Assembly (NCBI RefSeq): GCF_964028515.1
Contig: NZ_OZ034788.1
Span: 1,550,001 to 1,614,000, forward strand
DNA: 64,000 bases
Direction of reading: 5' to 3'
Origin: Wolbachia endosymbiont (group B) of Hofmannophila pseudospretella
GTDB taxonomy: Bacteria; Pseudomonadota; Alphaproteobacteria; Rickettsiales; Anaplasmataceae
Shown piece after piece: positions 37,980 to 46,707 of the stretch (within the stretch, counting starts at the first letter, position 1; every line of letters begins with the position of its first letter). The translations under genes were made by a program, and so were the position numbers. The notes under the pieces were generated by a model. That model had not been told where the DNA came from, did not search any database, and was given only the letters and a program-made list of their open reading frames with translations.

Positions 37980-39382
37980 TGCTGAAAAATTTCAAACAAC
38001 TATTTAGCAAGCCAAAAATCAAAAGTTCAGCATGGGATGCAGCAGGGTCAGGAAGAAGATTTTTTCACTTTCAACCAGAGTTAGGAAGTATAAACAATTT
38101 GCTGTCTCAAAGCCTTGAAACTTTACGTAGTAGATCACGTGATATGGTGAGAAAAAATCCATATGCAGCAAATATTATTGATACAATAGTAAGTAACTCT
38201 ATTGGAACAGGAATAAAGCCGCAATCAAAAGCAAAGAATGCAGAATTTAGAAAGAAAGTGCAAGAATTATGGCTAAAATGGACAGATGAAGCAGATAGTA
38301 ACGGAGTAAGTGATTTTTATGGTCTGCAGGCTCTAGTATGCAGAAGTATGATAGAGGGAGGAGAATGTTTTGTACGTTTAAGAACGAGAAAGCTGGAAGA
38401 TAGATTTTCTGTACCATTACAACTGCAAGTACTTGAGTCTGAACATTTAGATAATAAAACAAATCAAACTTTAGGAAATGGTAATGTAATAAGAAACGGG
38501 ATTGAGTTTAACAAGCTTGGGCAAAGAGAAGCATATTACCTATTTAAAGAACACCCTGGTGAAGGTTCGTTTGGTGAATCAGTGAGAGTGCCAGCAAATG
38601 ATGTTTTACATATTTATAGACCATTAAGACCTGGGCAAATCAGAGGGGAGCCTTGGCTTTCTAATATACTGCTGAAGCTTTATGAGCTTGATCAATATGA
38701 TGATGCAGAGCTGGTGAGAAAGAAAACTGCAGCAATGTTTGCTGGATTTATTACGAGACTCGATCCAGAAGCAAATATCATGGGAGAAGGTGAAGCAAGT
38801 GAGCAAGGAGTAGCACTATCTGGCCTGGAACCTGGAACAATGCAGCTTTTAGACCCAGGAGAAGATATAAAATTTTCAGAGCCGTCAGATGTTGGAGGAA
38901 GTTATGAAGCGTTTATGAGACAGCAGCTAAGGGCAATAGCAATAGGTACAGGGATAACATATGAACAGCTAACAGGAGATTTAACCGGTGTTAATTATTC
39001 ATCCATTCGAGCAGGGCTGATAGAGTTTCGTCGTCGATGCGCTATGCTGCAACATAACATTATAGTATTCCAATTTTGCAGACCAGTATGGAGTAGATGG
39101 CTAGAATTAGCAGTGCTTTGTGGAGAACTGAGTATAGATGAAAAAGTAGTAAAAGCAGCGAAAGAAGAAGTAAAATGGATACCACAGGGATTTGATTGGG
39201 TAGATCCACTGAAAGACCAGCAAGCACAGCAAATGGCAGTAAGGAATGGATTTAAGAGTCGATCGGAAGTAGTATCAGAAATGGGTTATGATGTAGAAGA
39301 AATTGACCAAGAAATAGCAGAAGATCAAAAGCGTGCTAATTCTTTTGGACTTTGTTTCGATTGTGACGTTAATGTGCCATAA
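37976..39382 (+). CDS. Phage portal protein (lambda gpB family)
   Basis: 468 aa from ATG 37976, which overlaps the lysozyme stop (ATGA); a TTG at 37967 is less likely. Typical portal blocks: SRDMVRKNPYAANIIDTIVS, NSIGTGIKPQSKAK, VLHIYRPLRPGQIRGEPWLS and LTGVNYSSIRAGLIEFRRR. It forms the ring through which DNA enters the capsid. Intact. Confidence 0.94.
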   Translation: MMLKNFKQLFSKPKIKSSAWDAAGSGRRFFHFQPELGSINNLLSQSLETLRSRSRDMVRKNPYAANIIDTIVSNSIGTGIKPQSKAKNAEFRKKVQELWLKWTDEADSNGVSDFYGLQALVCRSMIEGGECFVRLRTRKLEDRFSVPLQLQVLESEHLDNKTNQTLGNGNVIRNGIEFNKLGQREAYYLFKEHPGEGSFGESVRVPANDVLHIYRPLRPGQIRGEPWLSNILLKLYELDQYDDAELVRKKTAAMFAGFITRLDPEANIMGEGEASEQGVALSGLEPGTMQLLDPGEDIKFSEPSDVGGSYEAFMRQQLRAIAIGTGITYEQLTGDLTGVNYSSIRAGLIEFRRRCAMLQHNIIVFQFCRPVWSRWLELAVLCGELSIDEKVVKAAKEEVKWIPQGFDWVDPLKDQQAQQMAVRNGFKSRSEVVSEMGYDVEEIDQEIAEDQKRANSFGLCFDCDVNVP

Positions 39383-39405
39383 AATACAATAAGGGGAAGA
39401 AGGTG

Positions 39406-40440
39406 ATGTGGATAAATAAACCAATAATGGTAGAGAGAAGAAGCTTTGAACTACTATCATTATATAACAGCAAACAACCTATCTTTAAGAACTTAAAGCA
39501 TTTTCATATAAACCCAAAAGGAATAGCAATAATACGTATTTATGGAGTTTTGACAAAAAAAACAGAAGCTTTTGATCATATTTTAGACATGACTTCATAT
39601 GAAAATATTCATGAAGAGATAGAGAGCGCTTTAGAAGATAAAAGCATAGAGACGATTCTACTTGACATAGACAGTCCAGGAGGGGAAGTAAACGGTGTCT
39701 TTGACCTAGCTGATTTTATTTATGAATCAAGAGCAAAAAAGAGGATAATAGCGATAGCAAATGATGATGCATACTCTGCTGCATATGCTATAGCTTCAAG
39801 CGCTGAAAAGATTTTTCTCACCCGCACTTCAGGGGTTGGGAGTATAGGAGTAATAGCAAGTCATATAGATCAAAGTAGATTTGATGAAAAGCAAGGTATT
39901 AAGTACACCACAATCTTTGCTGGTAGTCGAAAGAATGATTTAAACCCACATGAGCCAATGACGTCTGAAAGTCTGGAAAGCTTACAAAAAGAAGTAGACC
40001 GACTATATGAAATGTTTGTGCAGCTAATAGCACGTAATCGAAACCTTTCTATAGAAGCAATCAAATCAACGGAAGCAGGGCTATATTTTGGGGAGAAAGC
40101 AGTAGAAATAGATCTTGCAGATGGAGTTACAACATTTTTTGAATTTATCAATAATCATAGGAGTGTTAGTATGACAACTAATGAGTTAACTGAGGAAGGC
40201 TACGAGAACTGTCGTAGAGAAATTTTAGAGATAATAAGATTATGTAATGTATCAAAGATGCCAGAAAAGATAGGAGAATTTATAGAGCAAGGCGTAAGTA
40301 TTGAGCAAGCCAGGGAGGTTTTAATGGAATTACTTGCAGAGAGAACGAAAAAGACAGAGATACTGAGTGCAATACCGCAGAATTCAGGAGAAGAGTTGAT
40401 GACGGAGGTAGCAAGGACTAGAGCGCAATCAAGTATTTAA
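39406..40440 (+). CDS. S49-family prohead protease (gpC-like)
   Basis: 344 aa from ATG 39406 with AAGGGGAAGAAGGTG before it. Peptidase S49/SppA fold: IIRIYGVLTKK, ILLDIDSPGGEVNGVFDLAD, then the likely catalytic Ser in DAYSAAYAIASSAEKIFL and SGVGSIGVIASH. In lambda-like phages this protease processes the scaffold or portal. C-terminal 100 residues are helical and may be the scaffold part. Confidence 0.92.
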   Translation: MWINKPIMVERRSFELLSLYNSKQPIFKNLKHFHINPKGIAIIRIYGVLTKKTEAFDHILDMTSYENIHEEIESALEDKSIETILLDIDSPGGEVNGVFDLADFIYESRAKKRIIAIANDDAYSAAYAIASSAEKIFLTRTSGVGSIGVIASHIDQSRFDEKQGIKYTTIFAGSRKNDLNPHEPMTSESLESLQKEVDRLYEMFVQLIARNRNLSIEAIKSTEAGLYFGEKAVEIDLADGVTTFFEFINNHRSVSMTTNELTEEGYENCRREILEIIRLCNVSKMPEKIGEFIEQGVSIEQAREVLMELLAERTKKTEILSAIPQNSGEELMTEVARTRAQSSI

Positions 40441-40451
40441 GTTTTTTTATA

Positions 40452-40494
40452 ACCGCCGCGTACAACAATTACAAACATGGCGGTAAAACTAAAG
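40452..40494 (+). promoter_or_regulatory. Hairpin between protease and decoration genes
   Basis: ACCGCC (40452-40457) pairs with GGCGGT (40489-40494) around a 31-base loop. It lies in one of the few noncoding gaps in the head operon, right before the decoration and capsid genes. There is no U-tract, so it may stabilise or process the downstream mRNA instead of terminating. Confidence 0.45.
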
Positions 40495-40517
40495 GGGAAA
40501 ATAAATGAGGAAATTTT

Positions 40518-40886
40518 ATGAGTTGTATAATCGAACAAAATAATCTAGGTGACTTATTAAAGTATGAGGCATCAAGTCTATATTCAAGAGACCAAATAAC
40601 GGTAGCCAAGGGACAAAATCTTAAACTTGGTACAGTTGTTGGTAGTGATAAGGATAACATGATTAAGATAATAAATCCAACTGCAACAGATGGTACACAA
40701 ACAGCAATAGGTGCGATAGTAAGTGATGTAAATGCGACAGAAAATGCCAAAGCAGTAATCATTACACGTATAGCAATGCTAGCAGATCATGCAATTGTGT
40801 GGCCAGCAAATATCACTGAAGAGCAGAAAAATGCAGCAATAAAGCAACTTGAAGCACGAGGGATCATTATCCGCAAGGGAGCTTAA
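40518..40886 (+). CDS. Head decoration protein (lambda gpD-like)
   Basis: 122 aa. Matches the HDPD family: LLKYEASSLYSRDQITVAKG, LGTVVGSDK, TAIGAIVSDVNATENAKAVI, ITRIAMLADHAIVW. The typical protein caps the trimers of the capsid. ATG 40518 follows GAGGAAATTTT. Located between protease and capsid as expected. Confidence 0.92.
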   Translation: MSCIIEQNNLGDLLKYEASSLYSRDQITVAKGQNLKLGTVVGSDKDNMIKIINPTATDGTQTAIGAIVSDVNATENAKAVIITRIAMLADHAIVWPANITEEQKNAAIKQLEARGIIIRKGA

Positions 40887-40923
40887 AAAAACTATTAAAA
40901 ATACAAAAGGGGGAAAAGAAAAA

Positions 40924-41928
40924 ATGCAAAATCCATTTACAAATACAGCATTTAGCATGACGGCACTAACAAATGCGATGAATATATTGCCGATAAATTA
41001 TGGACGTGTTGAAAATTTAAATTTGTTTCCAAGTAGGTCAGTAAGATTTAGACATATTACGATAGAAGAACACAACGGAGTGTTAAGTTTACTACCAACG
41101 CAAGTACCCGGAGCACCAGCAACAGTAGGAAAAAGAGGAAAAAGAAAGGTAAGAACATTTACGATTCCGCACATTCCGCATGATGATGTAGTGCTGCCAG
41201 AAGAAGTACAAGGAATAAGGGCATTTGGATCAGAGAGTGAACTTAAAGCGCTGGCAGATGTAATAACCGATCATTTGCAATTGATGAGGAACAAACATGC
41301 AATAACATTAGAGCATTTGCGAATGGGAGCGCTCAAAGGAATAATTTTAGATGCTGATGGGTCAGAATTATTAAATCTGTACAACGAATTTGAAATCACA
41401 CCGAAAGTAGTAAATTTTGCCCTTGGAACAGCAACAACTGACGTAAAACGTAAGTGTCTGGAAGTACTCCGGCACATAGAAGATAATCTAAGTGGTGAAT
41501 ATATGACTGGAATTCATGCCTTGGTAAGCCCTGAGTTTTTTGATGCATTAACTTCTCATGCTAAAGTAAAAGAAGCATATGAAAGATGGCAAGAAGGAGC
41601 AGCACTTCGAAATGATATGAGGTCAGGATTTACGTTCTGTGGCATAACATTTGAGGAATATAGAGGGCAAGCAACTGACCCTGAAGGAACAGTAAGAAGA
41701 TTTATTGAGAAAGATACAGGGCACTGTTTTCCAGTAGGAACAGCGAGCACATTTACAACATATTTTGCACCAGCAGATTTTAATGAAACAGTAAATACAC
41801 TAGGACAGCCACTATATGCAAAACAAGAGCCAAGGAGATTTGATAGAGGAACTGATTTACATACGCAGTCGAATCCATTGCCAATGTGCCACAGACCAGG
41901 AACATTAGTAAAAGTCGTTGCAGCATAA
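40924..41928 (+). CDS. Major capsid protein (lambda gpE family)
   Basis: 334 aa from ATG 40924, preceded by AAAAGGGGGAAAAG; the open frame extends back to 40849 but that part overlaps the decoration gene. gpE-like blocks: FTNTAFSMTALTNAMNILP, KVRTFTIPHIPHDDVVLPEE, ALVSPEFFDALTSH, FCGITFEEYRG. Intact. A hairpin follows its stop. Confidence 0.94.
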   Translation: MQNPFTNTAFSMTALTNAMNILPINYGRVENLNLFPSRSVRFRHITIEEHNGVLSLLPTQVPGAPATVGKRGKRKVRTFTIPHIPHDDVVLPEEVQGIRAFGSESELKALADVITDHLQLMRNKHAITLEHLRMGALKGIILDADGSELLNLYNEFEITPKVVNFALGTATTDVKRKCLEVLRHIEDNLSGEYMTGIHALVSPEFFDALTSHAKVKEAYERWQEGAALRNDMRSGFTFCGITFEEYRGQATDPEGTVRRFIEKDTGHCFPVGTASTFTTYFAPADFNETVNTLGQPLYAKQEPRRFDRGTDLHTQSNPLPMCHRPGTLVKVVAA

Positions 41929-41932
41929 CAAT

Positions 41933-41981
41933 ACTGGTAGAGTAACTACAAGTTGGTGAGGTACAAGAGGACTCTACTAGT
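41933..41981 (+). terminator. Hairpin after the major capsid gene
   Basis: ACTGGTAGAGT (41933-41943) pairs with ACTCTACTAGT (41971-41981), 11 bp with one G-U pair, loop 27 bases. It lies just after the capsid stop. No strong T-run follows, so it may be a partial terminator or an mRNA end-stabiliser. Confidence 0.5.
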
Positions 41982-42010
41982 ATATAACTTATTAGCATAC
42001 TTATGAAAGA

Positions 42011-42316
42011 ATGCAAGAGAATATTAAGAGATTACTAAAAGATTGTTTTGCCCATTTAGGAGAAGTAGCTTTGTATAAGTCGAAAAATAAGGCGTACATG
42101 GTACAAGTACTAAAGCAACAGCCAGATAAATTATACGAGATTGGTGAAGGACAATTTGTGGGAGAGATGCTTTTTCTTGAGGTAAGCATTTTTGATATAC
42201 TGAGGCCAATTGTAGGAGATATTTTTGTTATAGGTGATTGCAAATACAAAATACACACACCACCACTTAGAGATAAATCTGGAATGGTCTGGCGAATCGA
42301 AGCGTATGGGGTGTAA
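42011..42316 (+). CDS. Phage head-tail connector-like protein
   Basis: 101 aa following the capsid gene. No motif I can name with certainty; the region FLEVSIFDILRPIVGDIFVI followed by CKYKIHTPPL is beta-rich, as in small head-tail adaptors. Position between capsid and the gpZ-like gene supports a joining role. ATG 42011 with GAAAGA upstream. Confidence 0.65.
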   Translation: MQENIKRLLKDCFAHLGEVALYKSKNKAYMVQVLKQQPDKLYEIGEGQFVGEMLFLEVSIFDILRPIVGDIFVIGDCKYKIHTPPLRDKSGMVWRIEAYGV

Positions 42317-42317
42317 A

Positions 42318-42815
42318 ATGTCTGTGCATATAGAAGTTGAGGTAATAGAAAGTGTAAATGCTAAAAGAAAAAAAATAGAATTAGCAATAGTAAGAGCGTT
42401 AAACAGAACAGCACTATGGCTAAAATTGAAGACAGCAAAAGAAATTAGTGAGGAAAAGAAAAGTTTGATAAGAAAGAGATTAAGAATTTTTAAGGCGAAA
42501 ACTAGCAGATTAGAAGTGTTAATTAGAGCAAATCTCTATGACATTAGAGCATCGACAATTGGTAAAATACAAAAAACAAGAAGAGGATCGAAAGTAGGAA
42601 AGCATGAGTTTATAGGAGGATTTGCAGCAGTTATGCCAAAAGGAAATAGCGGTATGTTTAAACGTGAAGGAAGAGCAGCATTGCCAATAAAGGAAATTAA
42701 GTTGCCACTAGAACCAGAGGCTTCAAGGATAATAGGGAATTTTGTTAATTATGAGAGTGAGAGAGAGTTTGAGAAATACTTTAAGCATGAGCTAAACTAT
42801 ATTTTAAAGGTATGA
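42318..42815 (+). CDS. Minor tail protein Z-like (gpZ) protein
   Basis: 165 aa from ATG 42318. It resembles the phage minor tail protein Z family: AIVRALNRTALWLKLKTAKE, a basic middle and GFAAVMPKGNSGMFKREGRA. An earlier in-frame start at 42234 would overlap the previous gene and is unlikely. Stop overlaps the next start by 4 bp. Confidence 0.78.
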   Translation: MSVHIEVEVIESVNAKRKKIELAIVRALNRTALWLKLKTAKEISEEKKSLIRKRLRIFKAKTSRLEVLIRANLYDIRASTIGKIQKTRRGSKVGKHEFIGGFAAVMPKGNSGMFKREGRAALPIKEIKLPLEPEASRIIGNFVNYESEREFEKYFKHELNYILKV

Positions 42816-43294
42816 CAAAGTTCTGGAAAGATTTACATCAAGCAATTTGCAGCACACTGAAGGAAGAAATACCGTCTATACAGACATGTGAAATTTATCC
42901 ATCGATAAGAAAAGAATTATTAGCGCCAGCGGTGTTTGTAGAATTAGCAAGTTTAGAACCAGGTAAAGATGCAGGTACTGAGGAATTAGCCATGAAAGCA
43001 AGATTTGAAGCACGAATTGTGATTGATAGCACAATAGAAAATGCAGCTATTATTGTTAGATCATTAGCTAGCGAAGTTGCGAAAGTAGTAAATAAAAATA
43101 CTTGGAATGTGAAAAATGTTTCACCAGGAGAATTTATATCTGCGGAAATTGACGGATTTAGACCAGAATTAGATGCATATTTAGTGTGGATGGTTGATTG
43201 GAGTCATCAGCTTCATTTAGGTAAATCAGTATGGGAAGAGGGGAAAATTAAGCCACATAAAATAGAAGTGGGAGAAATGCATGTTGGAAAATAA
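42812..43294 (+). CDS. Phage WO tail-module protein of unknown role
   Basis: 160 aa. No family recognised. Position (after gpZ, before gpV) and the mixed alpha/beta content (CEIYPSIRKELLAPAVFVEL, FEARIVIDSTIENAAIIVRS) fit a tail terminator or completion protein. Overlaps both neighbours (4 bp and 14 bp), showing tight co-translation. Confidence 0.7.
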   Translation: MTKFWKDLHQAICSTLKEEIPSIQTCEIYPSIRKELLAPAVFVELASLEPGKDAGTEELAMKARFEARIVIDSTIENAAIIVRSLASEVAKVVNKNTWNVKNVSPGEFISAEIDGFRPELDAYLVWMVDWSHQLHLGKSVWEEGKIKPHKIEVGEMHVGK

Positions 43295-43745
43295 TTTTGC
43301 CATTGCAGAGTTACAGAGAAAAGTAGCGAATATGATTCGTATAGGAGTTGTAAAAGAAATAGATTATGAAAAAGCAAAAGTAAGAGTGAAAATAGGAGAA
43401 TTTTTAACAGATTGGTTGCCATGGATAACAAGCAAAGCAGGAGAAGATAGAGATTGGTCTCCGCCAGATATCGATGAACAAGTTGTGGTATTTTCTCCTC
43501 TTGGTGAACTATCATTAGGGGTGGTGTTAGCAGGAATATATCAGGAAAAATACCATGCACCAGAGAATAAAAAAGAAATAAATAGTGTAAAATTTCAAGA
43601 TGGGACGAAGTTTACATATGATAAGGAAAAACATCATTTAGAGATTGAAGTAGTGGACAAAATAACACTGAAGGCTGGGGGATCAAGTATAGAAATGACA
43701 AAAAGTGGAATAAAACTGAAAGCAGAAAGGATCGACTTAAATTGA
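43281..43745 (+). CDS. Baseplate assembly protein V (P2 gpV-like)
   Basis: 154 aa. gpV-like spike base: NMIRIGVVKEIDYEKAKVRV, WLPWITSKAGEDRDWSPPDI, EQVVVFSPLGELSLGVVLAG, then a beta-helix-like tail with ITLKAGGSSIEMTKSG. It would form the membrane-piercing spike together with the following PAAR protein. Intact. Confidence 0.92.
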   Translation: MLENNFAIAELQRKVANMIRIGVVKEIDYEKAKVRVKIGEFLTDWLPWITSKAGEDRDWSPPDIDEQVVVFSPLGELSLGVVLAGIYQEKYHAPENKKEINSVKFQDGTKFTYDKEKHHLEIEVVDKITLKAGGSSIEMTKSGIKLKAERIDLN

Positions 43746-44002
43746 ACAAAGGAATAGTGAGGTTAGGAGACTACTGTGGAGAAGCTATACCACATTTCTG
43801 CATTAGCGGAAGTAATAATGTTTTTGTAAACGGTAAGTCAATATGTAGACAAGGAGACAGTTTTAGTGAAGGAAAAGTAATGATTCAAGGATCAAAAACA
43901 GTGTTTGCAAATGGTCTTGGTATAGGAAGAGTAGAAGATATAGTTTCATGTGGGTTTAAAGTAATTAGAGGGAGTTCTGATGTTTTTACAGAGCCAGTAT
44001 GA
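43742..44002 (+). CDS. PAAR-domain spike tip protein
   Basis: 86 aa, starting with TTG that overlaps the gpV stop (TTGA). PAAR-like pattern: short beta strands with GSNNVFVNGKSICRQGDSF and GSKTVFANGLGIGRVEDIVS. PAAR proteins sharpen the tip of contractile tails and usually hold a metal ion. Intact. Confidence 0.88.
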   Translation: MNKGIVRLGDYCGEAIPHFCISGSNNVFVNGKSICRQGDSFSEGKVMIQGSKTVFANGLGIGRVEDIVSCGFKVIRGSSDVFTEPV

Positions 44003-44334
44003 AGGGAATGAGCAAAGAAACAGGTAAAGAACTAGAGGGTTTAGAACACTTAAAGCAATCAATAATTGATATACTGACCACTCCTGTTAACAGTAGGATC
44101 ATGAGAAGGGATTATGGGTCGAGATTATTTGAGTTAGTGGATAAGCCAATAAATAGAGATTTAACTTTGGAAATCTATGCAGCAACAGCAGAAGCACTGG
44201 AAAAATGGGAAAAGAGATTTAAGTTAGAAAAAGTAAAGATTGCTGAAGCTAAAGAAGGAAAAATGACTCTTGTGCTTGAAGGTATGTATCTTTCAGAAGG
44301 CAAATTCATAGGTATTAGTGGAATAGTTGTTTAG
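43999..44334 (+). CDS. Baseplate wedge protein (gp25/P2 gpW-like)
   Basis: 111 aa. Family signature: LKQSIIDILTTPVNSRIMRR, DYGSRLFELVD, LTLEIYAATAEALEKWE. It initiates sheath assembly on the baseplate. ATG 43999 overlaps the PAAR stop. Its presence implies a contractile tail ancestry. Confidence 0.92.
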   Translation: MKGMSKETGKELEGLEHLKQSIIDILTTPVNSRIMRRDYGSRLFELVDKPINRDLTLEIYAATAEALEKWEKRFKLEKVKIAEAKEGKMTLVLEGMYLSEGKFIGISGIVV

Positions 44335-44336
44335 AA

Positions 44337-44813
44337 ATGCAGACATCTAATATTATTGAAAAACTAAGCTATGAGGAAATCTTTTCCAGAATGAAGGAGG
44401 AGTTAGTGTGTAGAGATGAAACCTTTTCAGCGTTAGTAGAATCCGATCCAGCGATAAAGATTCTGGAGGTAGCAGCCTGGCGAGAACTTTTGCTCAGACA
44501 AAGGATGAACGAAGCAGTAAAGAGTAATTTACTGAAATTTGCAAGGGGAGAAGATCTTGATAATTTGGCTGAATTTTATGGAGTAGAGAGAGAAAAAGAA
44601 GAAGAGGATGAAAGATTTAGAAAGAGGGTAAAAGCAAAAATAGCAGGTTGGTCAACAGGAGGAAGTAAGGAATATTATAAATATCATGCACTGTCAGCAG
44701 ATAGTAGAGTAAAAGATGCACTAGTAGAATCACCTATACCAGGGAAAGTACAGATCTCGATTTTATCAACACAATTATCCACACTGCCAGAAGAGCTACT
44801 TGAAGTTGTAATA
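44337..44813 (+). pseudogene. Baseplate protein J (gpJ), truncated by IS630
   Basis: The first ~159 residues of a gpJ-like protein remain: LSYEEIFSRMKEELVCRDET, LVESDPAIKILEVAAWRELL, FARGEDLDNLAEFYGVERE, VKAKIAGWSTGGSKEYYKYH, VLISPIPGKVQ-like end. The family is usually about 250-300 aa. IS630 copy 3 starts at 44814 and adds unrelated codons to a stop at 44864. The remaining half is not found on the other side of the element. Confidence 0.9.
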
Positions 44814-44823
44814 CCAAAATCCA

Positions 44824-45237
44824 TTACTGACCGAACAAATAAGAAACATTACAAACTCGTTTAATAGTAGTACTGGAAATATTGACAATAAAATTACACA
44901 AAACATCTTCAAGTAAACCTATGGTATCGTAGATACTATTGCGTAAAGTATTGTATTTGATATATTGCCACAACCTTTCAACAGGATTCAGTTCCGGTGA
45001 ATAAGGAGGCAAGTATATGATGGTAATGTTTTCCTGAATTTTCAAACTTTTTGATCTATGCCAACTTGCACAATCCATTACAAGAAAGGCTTCTTTCGTG
45101 CCTAAATCTTTCGACATCTGCTCCAGAAATATATTCATACAATCAGTGTTTACATATGGAGCAAGTAGGCTAATTTTCTTACCACTTCTTGGATTTACCG
45201 CACTGTAGATATAGAAATTTTGTCTACCAATTTTCAT
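44824..45237 (-). CDS. IS630 transposase ORF B, copy 3
   Basis: 137 aa, same protein sequence as the other two ORF B frames; probably expressed through slippage at the seven-T run between the frames. Confidence 0.92.
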   Translation of the reverse strand: MKIGRQNFYIYSAVNPRSGKKISLLAPYVNTDCMNIFLEQMSKDLGTKEAFLVMDCASWHRSKSLKIQENITIIYLPPYSPELNPVERLWQYIKYNTLRNSIYDTIGLLEDVLCNFIVNISSTTIKRVCNVSYLFGQ

Positions 45238-45310
45238 TTTAACCTGTGTTCTGACCCCTTTTTTAAACCATCCGTGTCCGATTTTTGAATGAGTTCCAAA
45301 TCGTGATTCA

Positions 45311-45829
45311 TCAAAAAAATACCTCCTTTTCAGGGTGGGAATTGACTATTTTATTGAAGTATTTTTTAAACTCTTCTTGCTTGTTTTTATCTTGTTTATG
45401 GTGAATTGGCCTCGGTGTTATGTAAGAAAACTTCATCCTTTGTATCTCACGGTGCACTGTTGATTTGCTAATGTTTAGGCCAAATTCCTCTGAGATTTTT
45501 ATTTGCACTTCCTTAATAGTAATATTTGGATTTCTTTCTACCCATATTTCAATTTGCTCACGTTGATTTTTGTTTAATTTGCTTTTTCTTCGCCGCTGAG
45601 ACGGGGAAAATAATCTTTCTACTCTACCAAATTTTAGATGCTTTATCCATTCAGTCAAAGCAGTCCTTGAAATTTTACATATTCTTGCCACAGCGCTTAT
45701 ACTACTTTCTTTTCCTGCTATCACCGCTTGTAACTTTTTTGAAACATATGCGTTATTTCTGACCTTTTTTAACATTTCTTTCGCCAAATTTACAACTTTT
45801 TCGTCTAATAGTTTTGACCTTAATGCCAT
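45311..45829 (-). CDS. IS630 transposase ORF A, copy 3
   Basis: 172 aa, same protein sequence as the other two ORF A frames. Confidence 0.92.
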   Translation of the reverse strand: MALRSKLLDEKVVNLAKEMLKKVRNNAYVSKKLQAVIAGKESSISAVARICKISRTALTEWIKHLKFGRVERLFSPSQRRRKSKLNKNQREQIEIWVERNPNITIKEVQIKISEEFGLNISKSTVHREIQRMKFSYITPRPIHHKQDKNKQEEFKKYFNKIVNSHPEKEVFF

Positions 45830-45964
45830 TTATACCTCTCTATTTTATCTACTTTAGTATCACTTCTTTCCCATTATTGTCTATCTGTTCTTTATATAGT
45901 GGGAATTGGTATAAATATAAGAAATTTATCTGACGCTAGAAAAGCTAATTTTGTGAGGTATGAA

Positions 45965-46669
45965 ATGAGTTTTAGCAAGAGTAAGTTTTTTAAAGAAGTA
46001 TCAAGTAACGGGTTTAAAAACATTAATAAAAGAAATGAAGAAGGAGAGACGATCTTGCATCAAGCAGTAGAAATCTCTGATTACAAAACAGTGAGATTAT
46101 TAATAAAAAAAGGGGCAGAGGTTAATGCAAGAGATAAAAATGGTTATACGCCACTACACTGTGCAGTATTTGCGAAAAGCTTAGAAAATGTAAAAGTGCT
46201 GCTAAGGTCGGGAGCAGAAGTAAATGCCACTCAATATGTCACTGGATGTACGCCACTCCACTCTGCATGCAAAATAGGAGGAGTTGAAATAATAAAAGAG
46301 CTAGTAAAAGCAGGAGCTGAGGTTAATCAACTGAATAAATATGGTGCAACGCCAATGTATTACATCTGGGAAAGTGAAAAGTATCGTCTATGTGATAGCA
46401 AAGAGAGTGAAAAGGCAAGTAAATTTTTAAGAGAAAAAGGTGGAGTAACAAAAAGTAGAGAACTGACCTGCTATGGAATAGAGAGGCTAGTGGGAGAAAT
46501 AGCAGACATGTTGAATGGGAGTTATTTACCAGAGTTAAAAATAATAGAGATAGAAGAAATAAGGAAGAGAGACAAATCGCTAATAAAGAAAGAATGTCAA
46601 AATTTAGCAAGCAAAATAATGAACCAAGTGAACGAAATGATAGATGAGGTAGCGAAAAGGAATGCTTAA
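45965..46669 (+). CDS. Ankyrin-repeat protein
   Basis: 234 aa from ATG 45965 (GTGAGGTATGAA before it); the open frame reaches back into the IS630 end but those codons are not real. Three to four ankyrin repeats (GETILHQAVEISDYKTVRLL, YTPLHCAVFAKSLENVKVLL, CTPLHSACKIGGVEIIKELV) cover residues ~25-125, then a helical charged tail. No membrane segment. Member of the WO ankyrin group next to the recombinase. Similar in style to the next gene, suggesting duplication. Confidence 0.9.
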   Translation: MSFSKSKFFKEVSSNGFKNINKRNEEGETILHQAVEISDYKTVRLLIKKGAEVNARDKNGYTPLHCAVFAKSLENVKVLLRSGAEVNATQYVTGCTPLHSACKIGGVEIIKELVKAGAEVNQLNKYGATPMYYIWESEKYRLCDSKESEKASKFLREKGGVTKSRELTCYGIERLVGEIADMLNGSYLPELKIIEIEEIRKRDKSLIKKECQNLASKIMNQVNEMIDEVAKRNA

Positions 46670-46707
46670 AAGAGGGATTTAAATTTAAAGAAAAGGTGAG
46701 GTGGATT

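Larger units (their letters stand above)
44814..45909 (-). mobile_element. IS630-family element, complete copy 3 (1096 bp)
   Basis: Same length and identical translated frames as the 21.8- and 32.1-kb copies, with TA at 44812-44813 and 45910-45911. Inserted in gpJ. Transposase frames 45311-45829 and 44824-45237. Beyond it the sequence does not resume gpJ, so tail genes were deleted on or near this insertion. Confidence 0.95.

Noticed and set aside
45899..45964. N-terminal extension of the ankyrin frame at 45.9 kb
   Set aside because: These codons come from the IS630 end and its target; the ATG at 45965 with its own ribosome site is the plausible start.
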